From Flavobacterium tibetense (GTDB taxonomy: Bacteria > Bacteroidota > Bacteroidia > Flavobacteriales > Flavobacteriaceae): a DNA stretch of 64,000 nucleotides. The stretch spans positions 124,001 through 188,000 of the forward strand of contig NZ_QLST01000002.1 in NCBI RefSeq assembly GCF_003293845.1, in the 5' to 3' direction. Below are positions 52,622-61,142 of the stretch, piece by piece. The notes under the pieces were generated by a model. That model saw nothing but the letters and a program-made list of their open reading frames with translations. It did not search any database and was not told the origin of the DNA. How positions within the stretch are numbered: position 1 is the stretch's first letter; every line of letters begins with the position of its first letter. The position numbers and the translations under genes were made by a program.

Positions 52622-52659
52622 TTCGTGAATCTCTGTGATTTCTTTGTGAATCTCTGTGT
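52622..52659 (-). repeat. Right inverted-repeat arm of the GxxExxY element
   Basis: Reverse-complement match of the left arm (3 mismatches in 38), with GAATCTCTG at 52627-52635 and 52648-52656. It begins 9 bp after the GxxExxY stop and ends 8 bp before the methyltransferase ATG. Confidence 0.9.
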
Positions 52660-52667
52660 AACAACTT

Positions 52668-53432
52668 ATGAAAAAACTTTTTAAACTAATACTCAACACC
52701 ATTCCAAGACCTATTCTTATCAGGTTGAGTATTGTAGTACGACCAATTTTAGCATTTTTATTGAAAGGGAGTCGTTTTACGGATCCTATTGATGGAAAAA
52801 GCTTTCGTATGTTCTTGCCTTATGGATATGGCAACCAAAGAAACAATGTGTTATCACCGAGTACTTTGTCGTTAGAAAGGCATCGCTTATTATGGTTGTA
52901 TTTACAAAACGAAACGGATTTTTTTACCACTCCCAAAAAAGTATTGCATTTTGCTCCCGAACAAGAATTTTACAAGCGTTTCAAAAAACAATCGAATTTA
53001 GAGTATACCACTACCGATTTATTTTCACCATTGGCTGATGTAAAAGCCGATATTTGCAATTTACCTTTCGAAGATAATTCGTATGATATTGTTTTATGCA
53101 ATCACGTTTTGGAACACATTCCAGATGATACCAAAGCTATGCAAGAATTGTATCGTGTTTTAAAACTTGGTGGCATGGGAATTTTCCAAATTCCTCAAGA
53201 TTTATCTAGAGCGACAACTTTTACAGATAATTCAATAACAGATCCAAAAGAACGCGCAAAAATCTTTGGGCAATACGACCACGTTCGTGTTTATGGGAGA
53301 GATTATTTCGATAAATTAAGAAATATAGGTTTCACTGTAATTGAAGAAGATTACACGGCTAAGATTGCTCCCGAATTGGTAGAAAAATATTGTTTGGCAA
53401 AAGGTGAGATTATTCCGGTTTGTTATAAATAA
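52668..53432 (+). CDS. Class I SAM-dependent methyltransferase
   Basis: A 254-residue methyltransferase of the type 11 group. A hydrophobic basic N-terminus (about 1-34) may associate with the membrane. The SAM fold follows with VLHFAPEQEFYKRF (motif I-like), the acidic TTDLFSPLADVKADI and the DIVLCNHVLEHIPDD motif. The acceptor is unknown. It may once have been in an operon with map; an inverted-repeat element now separates them. It ends at a hairpin shared with the converging apbE. Confidence 0.85.
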   Translation: MKKLFKLILNTIPRPILIRLSIVVRPILAFLLKGSRFTDPIDGKSFRMFLPYGYGNQRNNVLSPSTLSLERHRLLWLYLQNETDFFTTPKKVLHFAPEQEFYKRFKKQSNLEYTTTDLFSPLADVKADICNLPFEDNSYDIVLCNHVLEHIPDDTKAMQELYRVLKLGGMGIFQIPQDLSRATTFTDNSITDPKERAKIFGQYDHVRVYGRDYFDKLRNIGFTVIEEDYTAKIAPELVEKYCLAKGEIIPVCYK

Positions 53433-53460
53433 AAAAGGCTCTCAAAAGAAAGCCCTAAAT
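53433..53460. terminator. Possible terminator between the methyltransferase gene and apbE
   Basis: GGCTCTC (53437-53443), loop AAAA and GAAAGCC (53448-53454) form a 7-bp stem with one mismatch, with A-rich sequence before and TAAATTT after. It lies between two converging genes. Confidence 0.55.
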
Positions 53461-54480
53461 TTACTCAATAATTAATTTCTTAAAATTATCTGTTAAATAT
53501 TGTTGCATTTGATTCTCGACATCTGTGTACAACAACATTACATACAATTCAGGATGGTTTTGTAAAAAAGTTTTTGATTCTTCCAATGGCATTATCATAA
53601 ATGCGGTAGCATAACCATCAGCTAGAGCTCCATTTTTTGCTAAAACTGTGGCACTTAATATATTTCCTTTTTGAGATAAACCCGTTTTTGGATTGATGAT
53701 ATGAACAAACTTTTCATCTGTTTTTTCATCGATCATTACTTTTCTGTAATTTCCTGAAGTTGCCATGCCAAGGTTTTCTAGGTTTACTTTTGCGATAAGT
53801 TTTCTTTCCTCAGGAGTTTGCAAAGGATCATCAATGCCAACAACCCAATTTTTATTTTCAATCGTATTTTTCCCCAAAGCAAATAATTCACCACCAATTT
53901 CAACTATCGCATTTTTGATTCCTTTGGACTTTAAAAAATCTACCACAACATCAACCGAATACCCTTGAGCAATGGCATTGAAATCGAAATAGGTTTGGTT
54001 GTGTTTTTTTGAAATGGTGTTATCTTCGTTTAATTTCACTTTATCAAAACCAACATATTGCAACGTACTATCAATTTGATTTGGACTCAAATTCACCGAT
54101 TTTTTATTGGGTCCAAAACCATAAGCATTTACCAAAACGCCGATTGTTGGATCGAAAAGTCCGTTAGTTTCTTGGAAAATTTGGTTGGAAACCTCAAAAG
54201 TTTTCACAAAAAAATCATCTACAACAATCGTAGAATCACCTGCGTTAATTTTGGAAATTTTAGAATCTGGGCGATACGTTGAAAGCGATAAATCAAAAGC
54301 GGTTAATAATGAATCGATTTCCGTTTTTGAGGTTACTTCTTCAGTTGCGATGTATTTAATTGCATACGTACTTCCTTGTGCTTCTCCTTGAATGATGAAA
54401 AAAGTTGGTTTTGACTCTTGTTGGCAGCTAAAGAAAAATAATGCTATAACTAAACTACAAAATGGTTTGAATACCTTCAT
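53461..54480 (-). CDS. apbE: FAD:protein FMN transferase ApbE (lipoprotein)
   Basis: Transfers FMN from FAD to threonine residues in flavoproteins such as NqrB and NqrC. The 339 residues have a lipoprotein signal (SFFFSC, Cys at about 19), QGEAQGSTYAIKYI at the FAD site, GNYRK, HIINPKTG and ALADGYATAFMIM, the family signature around the Mg2+ aspartate. It lies just downstream of the nqr operon on the same strand (a small gene in between), so a role in NQR maturation is very likely. It overlaps that small gene by 26 bp. Confidence 0.94.
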   Translation of the reverse strand: MKVFKPFCSLVIALFFFSCQQESKPTFFIIQGEAQGSTYAIKYIATEEVTSKTEIDSLLTAFDLSLSTYRPDSKISKINAGDSTIVVDDFFVKTFEVSNQIFQETNGLFDPTIGVLVNAYGFGPNKKSVNLSPNQIDSTLQYVGFDKVKLNEDNTISKKHNQTYFDFNAIAQGYSVDVVVDFLKSKGIKNAIVEIGGELFALGKNTIENKNWVVGIDDPLQTPEERKLIAKVNLENLGMATSGNYRKVMIDEKTDEKFVHIINPKTGLSQKGNILSATVLAKNGALADGYATAFMIMPLEESKTFLQNHPELYVMLLYTDVENQMQQYLTDNFKKLIIE

Positions 54481-54820
54481 AATGAATAATATAATCTTGG
54501 TTTTGTAAAATTGGCTTTTCGAAATCTATAGCATTGGCAAAACCAACACCAGCAAATAACACTTTTGCATTTTTCGTTTTAGCATGGTTGATAAATGTTT
54601 CCATGAAAACGACATCATATTCGGCAGGATTTTCAGGATACATTACGGCTTGTACCATTACAAAATGTAAGGTATTCGTAGGTTTATCCACACAAACAAA
54701 TTGCGGATGTTTTTTCAACTGACTGTTAATGGCAATGAACTCAAATCCTTGTTTTTCGAGTTCTTTCCCCACGTGATTCATGGCCAAATGATGTAAGTCT
54801 TGTAATGATAATGGTTCCAT
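54455..54820 (-). CDS. Small conserved protein between nqrF and apbE, function unknown
   Basis: A 121-residue soluble protein without signal peptide, transmembrane helix or recognised motif. It lies between nqrF and apbE and overlaps apbE by 26 bp, so the pair is coupled. A promoter ends only 4 nt before its ATG, so it is transcribed separately from nqr. I believe similar short proteins in this position are sometimes labelled as NQR subunit F by neighbourhood, which the sequence does not support. It is not NqrM: it lacks the membrane helix and cysteine cluster. Confidence 0.75.
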   Translation of the reverse strand: MEPLSLQDLHHLAMNHVGKELEKQGFEFIAINSQLKKHPQFVCVDKPTNTLHFVMVQAVMYPENPAEYDVVFMETFINHAKTKNAKVLFAGVGFANAIDFEKPILQNQDYIIHYEGIQTIL

Positions 54821-54824
54821 AGTG

Positions 54825-54832
54825 CAAAGGTA
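54825..54832 (-). promoter_or_regulatory. Promoter -7 element TACCTTTG for the small protein and apbE
   Basis: Minus-strand TAnnTTTG match whose last base is 4 nt from the ATG at 54820, suggesting a leaderless transcript. Confidence 0.6.
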
Positions 54833-54850
54833 AATATTTCAAGTGGATTG

Positions 54851-54880
54851 CATAAAAAAACCGACTCATTTCTGAATCGG
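54851..54880 (-). terminator. Intrinsic terminator of the nqr operon
   Basis: On the minus strand CCGATTCA, loop GAAA and TGAGTCGG form an 8-bp stem (one G-U pair) followed by TTTTTTT. It lies 22 bp after the nqrF stop. Confidence 0.85.
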
Positions 54881-54901
54881 TTTTGATATTTAAAAATTGG
54901 A

Positions 54902-56215
54902 TTATCCTCCAAAATCATCAAATCTAATATTATCTGGATCTAAACCAAAGTCTTCACCCATTTTTTGAACCGCTTTGTTCATCATTGGTGGTCCACAGAA
55001 GTACAATTCAATATCTTCTGGGTTTTCGTGTTTAGATAAGTAATTATCAATTACCACATTGTGAATGAATCCTACGAATCCGTCACCATCTCCATCAATA
55101 TTATCTTTCACTTTCCAATTGTCTTCTGGTTGTGGTTCAGAAAGTGCTAAATAGAACTTAAAGTTAGGAAAATCTTTCTCTAAAGCTCTGAAGTGATCTG
55201 TATAGAATAATTCACGCTTAGAACGACCTCCGTACCAATACGTTACTTTTCTTCCTGTTTTTACTGTACGGAATAGGTGATACAAGTGCGAACGCATTGG
55301 CGCCATACCAGCTCCACCTCCTACATACAACATCTCAGCTTCTGTTTCATTGATGAAGAATTCTCCATAAGGACCAGAAACTACTACTGGATCTCCAGCT
55401 TTTCTTGAGAAAATGTATGAAGAAGCAATTCCTGGATTCACTTTAGCCCAACCATTGATATTTCTATCCCATGGTGGAGTAGCTACACGAACGTTCAACA
55501 TAATCTTTCTTCCTTCAGCTGGGTAAGAAGCCATTGAATACGCTCTTTCTACAGTTTCAGGATTTTTCATTACTAATGGCCATAAATTAAATTTATCCCA
55601 TTCCGCTTTGAATTTTTCTGGTTCACCTGGATGTTCTACAGGGTGTGCAGTGATATCAATATCCGAATATTTTACTTCGCATTTTGGAATTTCAATTTGG
55701 ATATAACCTCCTGGCTCGTAGTGCATATCATCTGGTAACTCTACAATGAATTCTTTAATAAAAGAAGCCACGTTGTAGTTAGAGTAAACAGTAGCGTTGA
55801 ATTTCTTAATTCCAAAAACTTCTTCTGGAACTTCGATTACCATGTTTGCTTTCACTTTTACCTGACAGCCTAAACGCCATCCGTCTGCTAATTCTTTTCT
55901 GCTGAAATGAGGAACTTCTGTTGGAAGTGCTTCACCTCCACCGTCAAGAACTTTACATTTACATTGGATACAAGTTCCACCACCACCACAAGCGGATGGT
56001 AAGAAGATTTTTGCTCCACTCAAAGTAGATAATAAAGTACTCCCTGAACCTACTTCAATTTCCTCTTCTCCGTTAATTTTAATTTTAACTGGACCTGATG
56101 GTACTAACTTTGCTTTAGCAAACAAAATAACAGCAACCAAAATCAATAATAAAACCAAAAAGGCAATTACTGTGGTACTGATTAAACCAGTTGTGCTTAC
56201 TTCTAGTGCTATCAT
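54902..56215 (-). CDS. nqrF: Na+-translocating NADH:quinone reductase subunit F
   Basis: NADH-oxidising subunit of the sodium pump. The 437 residues have an N-terminal membrane helix (about 10-33), a [2Fe-2S] ferredoxin domain with ligands Cys76, Cys82, Cys85 and Cys117, an FAD-binding region with RAYSMASYP and an NADH-binding domain with [13 protein letters not shown] and [11 protein letters not shown]. It ends FDDFGG, as NqrF does. It is the last gene of nqrABCDEF and is followed by a strong terminator. Slightly longer than the 407 of Vibrio NqrF. Confidence 0.96.
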   Translation of the reverse strand: MIALEVSTTGLISTTVIAFLVLLLILVAVILFAKAKLVPSGPVKIKINGEEEIEVGSGSTLLSTLSGAKIFLPSACGGGGTCIQCKCKVLDGGGEALPTEVPHFSRKELADGWRLGCQVKVKANMVIEVPEEVFGIKKFNATVYSNYNVASFIKEFIVELPDDMHYEPGGYIQIEIPKCEVKYSDIDITAHPVEHPGEPEKFKAEWDKFNLWPLVMKNPETVERAYSMASYPAEGRKIMLNVRVATPPWDRNINGWAKVNPGIASSYIFSRKAGDPVVVSGPYGEFFINETEAEMLYVGGGAGMAPMRSHLYHLFRTVKTGRKVTYWYGGRSKRELFYTDHFRALEKDFPNFKFYLALSEPQPEDNWKVKDNIDGDGDGFVGFIHNVVIDNYLSKHENPEDIELYFCGPPMMNKAVQKMGEDFGLDPDNIRFDDFGG

Positions 56216-56217
56216 AA

Positions 56218-56967
56218 TTATTGTTGTACAGTTTGAGTTAATGAATCTGTTACAGTCTCTAAAGCGGTTGAATCAGTTGCTACTTCATTAACTTCTACTG
56301 TTTCAGCAGGTGTTACGTTTTCAACAACTTCTTTCGTAGGCGCTTCGTCACCACCAGTTAACATCCCTCCAAAAGACATGAAACCAATAGCCATTAAACC
56401 AGTTAAAATAAATGTCATACCTAAACCTCTAAATGCAGGTGGCACATTTGAATATCTGATTTTTTCTCTAATTGCACCAATTGCTAAAATAGCCAAGAAC
56501 CAACCAATACCTGAACCAACACCGTAAACAGTAGCTTCAGTAATATTGTTAAATTCCTTTTGTTGCATAAATAACGAACCTCCTAAGATGGCACAGTTTA
56601 CAGCAATAAGTGGTAAGAAAATACCTAAAGAGTTGTATAAAGCAGGAGCAAATTTTTCAACAATCATTTCAACTAATTGTACCATTGTTGCAATAGTAGC
56701 AATAAACAAAATGAACGTTAAGAAACTTAAATCATATTCTGCATAATCTTCTCCCATCCAAGCTAATGCTCCAGGACGAAGAATGTATTGATCTAATAAG
56801 TAGTTTAAAGGAACTGTAACCAACATTACGAAGATAACAGCTGCACCTAAACCAACAGCGGTAGTTACTTTTTTAGAAACCGCTAAGTACGAACACATCC
56901 CAAGGAATGTGGCGAATACCATATTATCAATAAAAATTGATTTTAAAAATATTTCTAATAATTCCAT
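56218..56967 (-). CDS. nqrE: Na+-translocating NADH:quinone reductase subunit E
   Basis: Integral membrane subunit with about six helices in the first 200 residues, including [16 protein letters not shown] and [13 protein letters not shown], where the cysteines of the NqrD/NqrE intramembrane iron centre lie. The 249 residues include about 47 extra, Thr/Val/Glu-rich residues at the C-terminus ([18 protein letters not shown]...), beyond the usual family length of about 200. It is 2 bp from nqrF and 4 bp from nqrD. Confidence 0.95.
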   Translation of the reverse strand: MELLEIFLKSIFIDNMVFATFLGMCSYLAVSKKVTTAVGLGAAVIFVMLVTVPLNYLLDQYILRPGALAWMGEDYAEYDLSFLTFILFIATIATMVQLVEMIVEKFAPALYNSLGIFLPLIAVNCAILGGSLFMQQKEFNNITEATVYGVGSGIGWFLAILAIGAIREKIRYSNVPPAFRGLGMTFILTGLMAIGFMSFGGMLTGGDEAPTKEVVENVTPAETVEVNEVATDSTALETVTDSLTQTVQQ

Positions 56968-56971
56968 TTTC

Positions 56972-57643
56972 TTAGTGTGTTTCTATTAAGTTTTTATTTC
57001 TTGAACGTTGGAAACCAATGATTAATCCCAATGTAATTAACGCCATTGGAGCTAATAACATAAATCCGTTGTTTTCGTAACCCGTTGCATACAATCCTGT
57101 TTTTTCTACTGGATCACCAAATACTGGGAAGCCAAATAACTTACCAGAACCTAATAATTCACGGAAGAAACCAACTATAATTAAGATTAACCCATAACCA
57201 GCTGCATTTCCAATACCATCTAAAAATGATTTCCATGGTCCATTACCTAAAGCAAATGCTTCAAAACGTCCCATAATAATACAGTTGGTAATAATCAATC
57301 CAATGAAAACGGAAAGTTTTTTAGCTAAATCTGGCATATAAGCCTTTAATGTTAAATCAACAATAATAACCAAAGCAGCTACTACTACTAATTGCACAAT
57401 AATACGAATAGATGATGGAATGGCGTTTCTTAATAAAGACACCAATACGTTACCAACACCTAATACGAAAACCACAGAAAGTGCCATAATAACAGATGCT
57501 TTTAATTCTGCAGTAATTGCTAAAGCAGAACAAATACCTAAAACCTGAACGGTTACTGGGTTGTTATCTGTTAATGGATCCTTTACTAAACCTAAATTCT
57601 TTTTAGAGAACAATGGCTCTTTTTCTACATTTGTGTTTGCCAT
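56972..57643 (-). CDS. nqrD: Na+-translocating NADH:quinone reductase subunit D
   Basis: Integral membrane subunit, paired with NqrE around an iron centre. The 223 residues have about six helices and contain the conserved cysteine segments LGICSALA and TNCIIMGRFEAFA. The soluble N-terminal stretch (about 1-20) is short. Length is near the usual 210. It is 4 bp before nqrE and 3 bp after nqrC, fully within the operon. Confidence 0.96.
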   Translation of the reverse strand: MANTNVEKEPLFSKKNLGLVKDPLTDNNPVTVQVLGICSALAITAELKASVIMALSVVFVLGVGNVLVSLLRNAIPSSIRIIVQLVVVAALVIIVDLTLKAYMPDLAKKLSVFIGLIITNCIIMGRFEAFALGNGPWKSFLDGIGNAAGYGLILIIVGFFRELLGSGKLFGFPVFGDPVEKTGLYATGYENNGFMLLAPMALITLGLIIGFQRSRNKNLIETH

Positions 57644-57646
57644 AGT

Positions 57647-58372
57647 TTATTTTTTTAAAGTTTCGAAATAAGGTAAATATGCTCTGATACCAGAGTTAAT
57701 CATTGCTCCAACACCATTTCCTGTGATTGTAGCTCCAGAAATTGCGTCTACCTGATTATCTGTTTTATCTTCGTTGTTTGGATCACCATTAGATTTAGAA
57801 ATTTCAATTCCTTTGAAGTTTCCAGAAGCATCATATAAATATTCTCCTTTGAAATCATCTGTAAAGAAACTTTCTGTAATATTAGCTCCTAGACCTGGTG
57901 TTTCTGCTTTGTGATCAAAATACACTCCATTGATAGTTTTTAAATCATCATTTATAGCAATGTAACCCCAAATAGCATCCCATAAACCATTACCTCTTAC
58001 TGGTAAAATATATAAGGTTTTACCATCTTTTTCAGCTACGAATAAAGGCAAACGTTGTACATTTCCTTTTTTTGCACCATCCATTTCCTTTTTCACATCA
58101 ATTAAATACGCTTTTTCATCATCAGAAACTTCTGTCCCTGCGATAACTTTTTGCTGTTTAATATATTGTGTAAACATTTCTGTTGCGTTTGAACGGTCAG
58201 ATTCCACACCAATTGCTGATAAAATATCAATTTGCGCTTTAACTTGATCGTTTTTCACACGTAGGTCTTTAGTGAAATTTGCAAAGAATGCCAACAACGA
58301 ACCTACCACAACCACCATTATCACTGAGAAAATGATAGTATAACTATTTGAATCTGTTCTTTTAGTTGACAT
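57647..58372 (-). CDS. nqrC: Na+-translocating NADH:quinone reductase subunit C
   Basis: Periplasmic flavoprotein with one N-terminal membrane helix (about 10-30). The FMN attachment motif SGAT is at 212-215 (Thr215, in DAISGATITGNGV), the target of ApbE, which is encoded nearby. The FMN-binding domain covers the C-terminal half (GLGANITESFF, ISKSNGD). The 241 residues are close to the usual 255. It is 1 bp after nqrB and 3 bp before nqrD. Confidence 0.96.
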   Translation of the reverse strand: MSTKRTDSNSYTIIFSVIMVVVVGSLLAFFANFTKDLRVKNDQVKAQIDILSAIGVESDRSNATEMFTQYIKQQKVIAGTEVSDDEKAYLIDVKKEMDGAKKGNVQRLPLFVAEKDGKTLYILPVRGNGLWDAIWGYIAINDDLKTINGVYFDHKAETPGLGANITESFFTDDFKGEYLYDASGNFKGIEISKSNGDPNNEDKTDNQVDAISGATITGNGVGAMINSGIRAYLPYFETLKK

Positions 58373-58373
58373 A

Positions 58374-59570
58374 TTAAGCAGTTTTAACTTTTAAACGTTT
58401 CATTCTTCTCTTCACATTTGCTTGAACTACATAATGATCGATAGTTGGAGCAAATACATTCAATAATAAGATAGCCATCATTACTCCTTCTGGATACGCT
58501 GGATTGAACACACGAATCATAATACTAAAGAAACCGATTAGGAATCCGTAAATGATTTTTCCTGTGTTGGTTTGTGCAGCAGAAACTGGATCAGTTGCCA
58601 TATACACAATACCAAAAGCGATACCACCAACAATCAAATGTTGCCAAAATGGGAAATTCATTAAGCTATAGAATTTACTTCCTTCCAAAATTACTCCTGA
58701 ATCAACTAATCCGTTAAAGATTAATCCCATTACAGCAGCTCCAATAACAGCAGAAAGCATGATTCTTGCACTTCCAATTCCAGTTAAGATTAAGAATAAA
58801 CCTCCTAATAAAATTAAGAAAGTAGAAGTTTCTCCAATTGAACCTGGAATGAATCCCATGAACATATCATAAGTAGAATAGCCAACTTCTTTATTAGCTG
58901 CCAAAGAACCTAATATAGTTTCTCCTGAAATTGCATCAGTACCAGCTGTATTTTTTACTCCATCAACAGCTCCGTGAACCCATACTTTATCACCCGACAT
59001 CCAAGCTGCCCAGTTAAAGAATAAGAACGCACGAATGGTTAATGCTGGATTTAGAATATTCATTCCAGTTCCGCCAAATAATTCTTTACCAATTACTACT
59101 CCAAATGCAACTGCAACAGCTAACATCCATAATGGTAAATCAATTGGCATAATTAATGGCACTAACATTCCTGTTACCAAGTAACCTTCTTCAACTTCGT
59201 GTTTTTTGACAGTAGCAAAAATAAATTCAATACCTAAACCAACACCATAAGAAACAATTAAAATAGGTAAGATTTTTGTTAAACCTAAGATTAAGTTTTC
59301 AATTGTGAAGAATTCTACAGCATCAAATCCATTGATTTGACCGAAGTGTTGGTAACCCGCATTGAACATACCAAATATCAATACCGGAACCATAGCCATA
59401 ATCACCGTGTTCATCACACGTTTTAAGTCGGTTGCGTCTTTAACATGCGTACCACCATGGGTAGTCATGTTTGGCAAGTAAAGAAAAGTGTGTAAAGCAT
59501 TGAAGCTTTGCTCCATCTTTGTACCTCTGTACTTTTCTTTTAAATTATGTAAATTTTGTTTTAAACTCAT
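58374..59570 (-). CDS. nqrB: Na+-translocating NADH:quinone reductase subunit B
   Basis: Membrane subunit that carries covalent FMN and riboflavin and forms the main sodium path. The 398 residues show about ten helices. The FMN-attachment threonine should be in GSIGETST (243-250), Thr248 or Thr250 by comparison with the known motif. It is preceded by nqrA with a 29-bp gap and followed by nqrC with a 1-bp gap. Length agrees with the 410-415 usual for the family. Confidence 0.96.
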   Translation of the reverse strand: MSLKQNLHNLKEKYRGTKMEQSFNALHTFLYLPNMTTHGGTHVKDATDLKRVMNTVIMAMVPVLIFGMFNAGYQHFGQINGFDAVEFFTIENLILGLTKILPILIVSYGVGLGIEFIFATVKKHEVEEGYLVTGMLVPLIMPIDLPLWMLAVAVAFGVVIGKELFGGTGMNILNPALTIRAFLFFNWAAWMSGDKVWVHGAVDGVKNTAGTDAISGETILGSLAANKEVGYSTYDMFMGFIPGSIGETSTFLILLGGLFLILTGIGSARIMLSAVIGAAVMGLIFNGLVDSGVILEGSKFYSLMNFPFWQHLIVGGIAFGIVYMATDPVSAAQTNTGKIIYGFLIGFFSIMIRVFNPAYPEGVMMAILLLNVFAPTIDHYVVQANVKRRMKRLKVKTA

Positions 59571-59599
59571 TTTTCGTTATAATTTAAGTTCCGATGAAA

Positions 59600-60946
59600 T
59601 TAACCTACTTCTTTGATCATTACGTCAAGTCCTTCGCGAACAATTCTTTGATGATCTTGCTTAGAAACACAAACGTATTCTGTTAAAGCAAAATCTTCAG
59701 GCGCAACTTCATAAATACCTAACGCTTCCATTTGGTCAATATCTTTAACTAAGATTGACTTCAATAGTTGCATTGGATAAATATCAAGTGGACAAACTTT
59801 TTCGTACTCTCCAGTTAATACAAAACCTCTGTGTTCTCCATTGGTATTGGTATTTAAATCGTACTTTTTATTTGGTGTTAAAAAAGAGAACATATTGGCT
59901 CTGTAAACACTAAATTTATTTGGTCTTGGCAAGTTCCATCCAAAGAAATCATAATCATCTCCTTCTGGAATAACAGTCATGGTATTGTGATAAAAACCAA
60001 TAAAACCCTCTTTCGATTTTTGGTCGCCTGTTAATACATCACCACTAATGATTCTGTAGTTTCCGTCTTTTAAATTTCCAGCTACCACATCAGCAATTTG
60101 CGCTCCAAAAGTTACATTCACATAAGAAGGTTTCTCGAATCCTGATCCTGCTAAAGCAATAGTTTTTGTTTGGATTAATTTTCCAGTTAAGAATAAGTTA
60201 CCAATGATAGCAACATCTTCCATTTGAACCACCCAAACTTTTTCTCCTTTGTTAATTGGATCAATTTTACCAATTTGAGTAGAAACTAATCCAACTGGGT
60301 GAACACCTTGTGCTTTATGAACCGTTACACCATCAACTGAAGGTAAAAACGTTGCATTTGGCCCAACAGTAACATGAACTTTACCAGAAGTTAATTTGGT
60401 AAGTGCAGTTAATCCAGCAGTTAAAGCTTCTTGTTTACCAGCCATAGTGAATTCCAAATCAGCTTCTAATGGAGCCGAATTGATACCTGAAACAAAGATT
60501 GCCTTTGGTGTGTCAGCAGAATTTGCAACAACATCATACGGACGTTGTACAATAAACGGCCAAGCACCTGAAGCCAACAATTGCTCTTTCACTTCTTGAG
60601 CGGATAAATCTTTAGGATTTTTTTTGCTATGCTCTACGAAAGTATCCTGAGAATCTGCAGCAATAAGAATTTCTAAAATAACTCTCTTTTCACCACGCTT
60701 AATCTCTTGAATTGTTCCGCTAACTGGAGATACAAATTTAACCGCTTCGTCATTTTTGGAATAAAAAACAACTTCACCAGCTTTAACACTTGCACCTTCT
60801 TTAACCACCATTTTTGGCGTTACTCCATGAAAATCAGAAGGTTTAATAGCATAGACTTTCGAGCGGGCAACGTCAGAAACACTTTTTTCTGCTTCACCCT
60901 TCAACTTAAGGTCTAAACCTTTTTTAATTCGAATGTCTTTTGACAT
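59600..60946 (-). CDS. nqrA: Na+-translocating NADH:quinone reductase subunit A
   Basis: Cytoplasmic subunit that contributes to the quinone site. The 448 residues begin MSKDIRIKKGLDLKLKGEA, the usual NqrA start, and contain the Rnf/Nqr barrel-sandwich hybrid region (VSPVSGTIQEIKRGEKR, about 69-85). The start at 60946 is chosen over 61000: the promoter -7 element lies at 60988-60995, so the upstream ATG is outside the likely transcript or within the first bases. It is the first gene of nqrABCDEF. Confidence 0.95.
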   Translation of the reverse strand: MSKDIRIKKGLDLKLKGEAEKSVSDVARSKVYAIKPSDFHGVTPKMVVKEGASVKAGEVVFYSKNDEAVKFVSPVSGTIQEIKRGEKRVILEILIAADSQDTFVEHSKKNPKDLSAQEVKEQLLASGAWPFIVQRPYDVVANSADTPKAIFVSGINSAPLEADLEFTMAGKQEALTAGLTALTKLTSGKVHVTVGPNATFLPSVDGVTVHKAQGVHPVGLVSTQIGKIDPINKGEKVWVVQMEDVAIIGNLFLTGKLIQTKTIALAGSGFEKPSYVNVTFGAQIADVVAGNLKDGNYRIISGDVLTGDQKSKEGFIGFYHNTMTVIPEGDDYDFFGWNLPRPNKFSVYRANMFSFLTPNKKYDLNTNTNGEHRGFVLTGEYEKVCPLDIYPMQLLKSILVKDIDQMEALGIYEVAPEDFALTEYVCVSKQDHQRIVREGLDVMIKEVG

Positions 60947-60987
60947 GTTTATTGAAGATATGGTTAGTACTAATTTTTCAAAACGTG

Positions 60988-61020
60988 CAAATTTAACCAT
61001 TTACTAAAGATTACACCAAA
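60988..61020 (-). promoter_or_regulatory. Promoter of the nqr operon (TTTG-N21-TAAATTTG)
   Basis: On the minus strand TTTG (61017-61020), a 21-bp spacer and TAAATTTG (60988-60995) give a full two-element match. The transcript would start near 60981, with a 35-nt leader to the ATG at 60946. Confidence 0.7.
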
Positions 61021-61142
61021 AATAAACGACGCAATTTGTGTTATTTATATTTATTCTAAATTATTAAAATTTAAGTTTCCAGCATAAAATTTGCAACCAA
61101 TAGTTTAGATTTAGTATTTTTACAAGAATTAGCAAGAAAATT

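Larger units (their letters stand above)
52173..52659. mobile_element. Candidate 0.49-kb element: GxxExxY gene between 38-bp inverted repeats
   Basis: The left arm (52173-52210) and right arm (52622-52659) are inverted repeats matching at 35 of 38 positions; each arm contains CAGAGATTC twice at a 21-bp spacing. The GxxExxY gene fills the space between them. TAA occurs directly on both sides (52171-52173 and 52659-52661), consistent with, but not proof of, a 3-bp target duplication. Removing the element would put the methyltransferase ATG 6 bp after the map stop, an operon-like junction. No transposase is encoded, so mobilisation would need help in trans or another mechanism. Confidence 0.6.

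Noticed and set aside
54455..54820. Small protein considered as NQR maturation factor NqrM or as a piece of NqrF
   Set aside because: It has no membrane helix, only one cysteine, no ferredoxin or flavin motifs, and nqrF is complete next to it.
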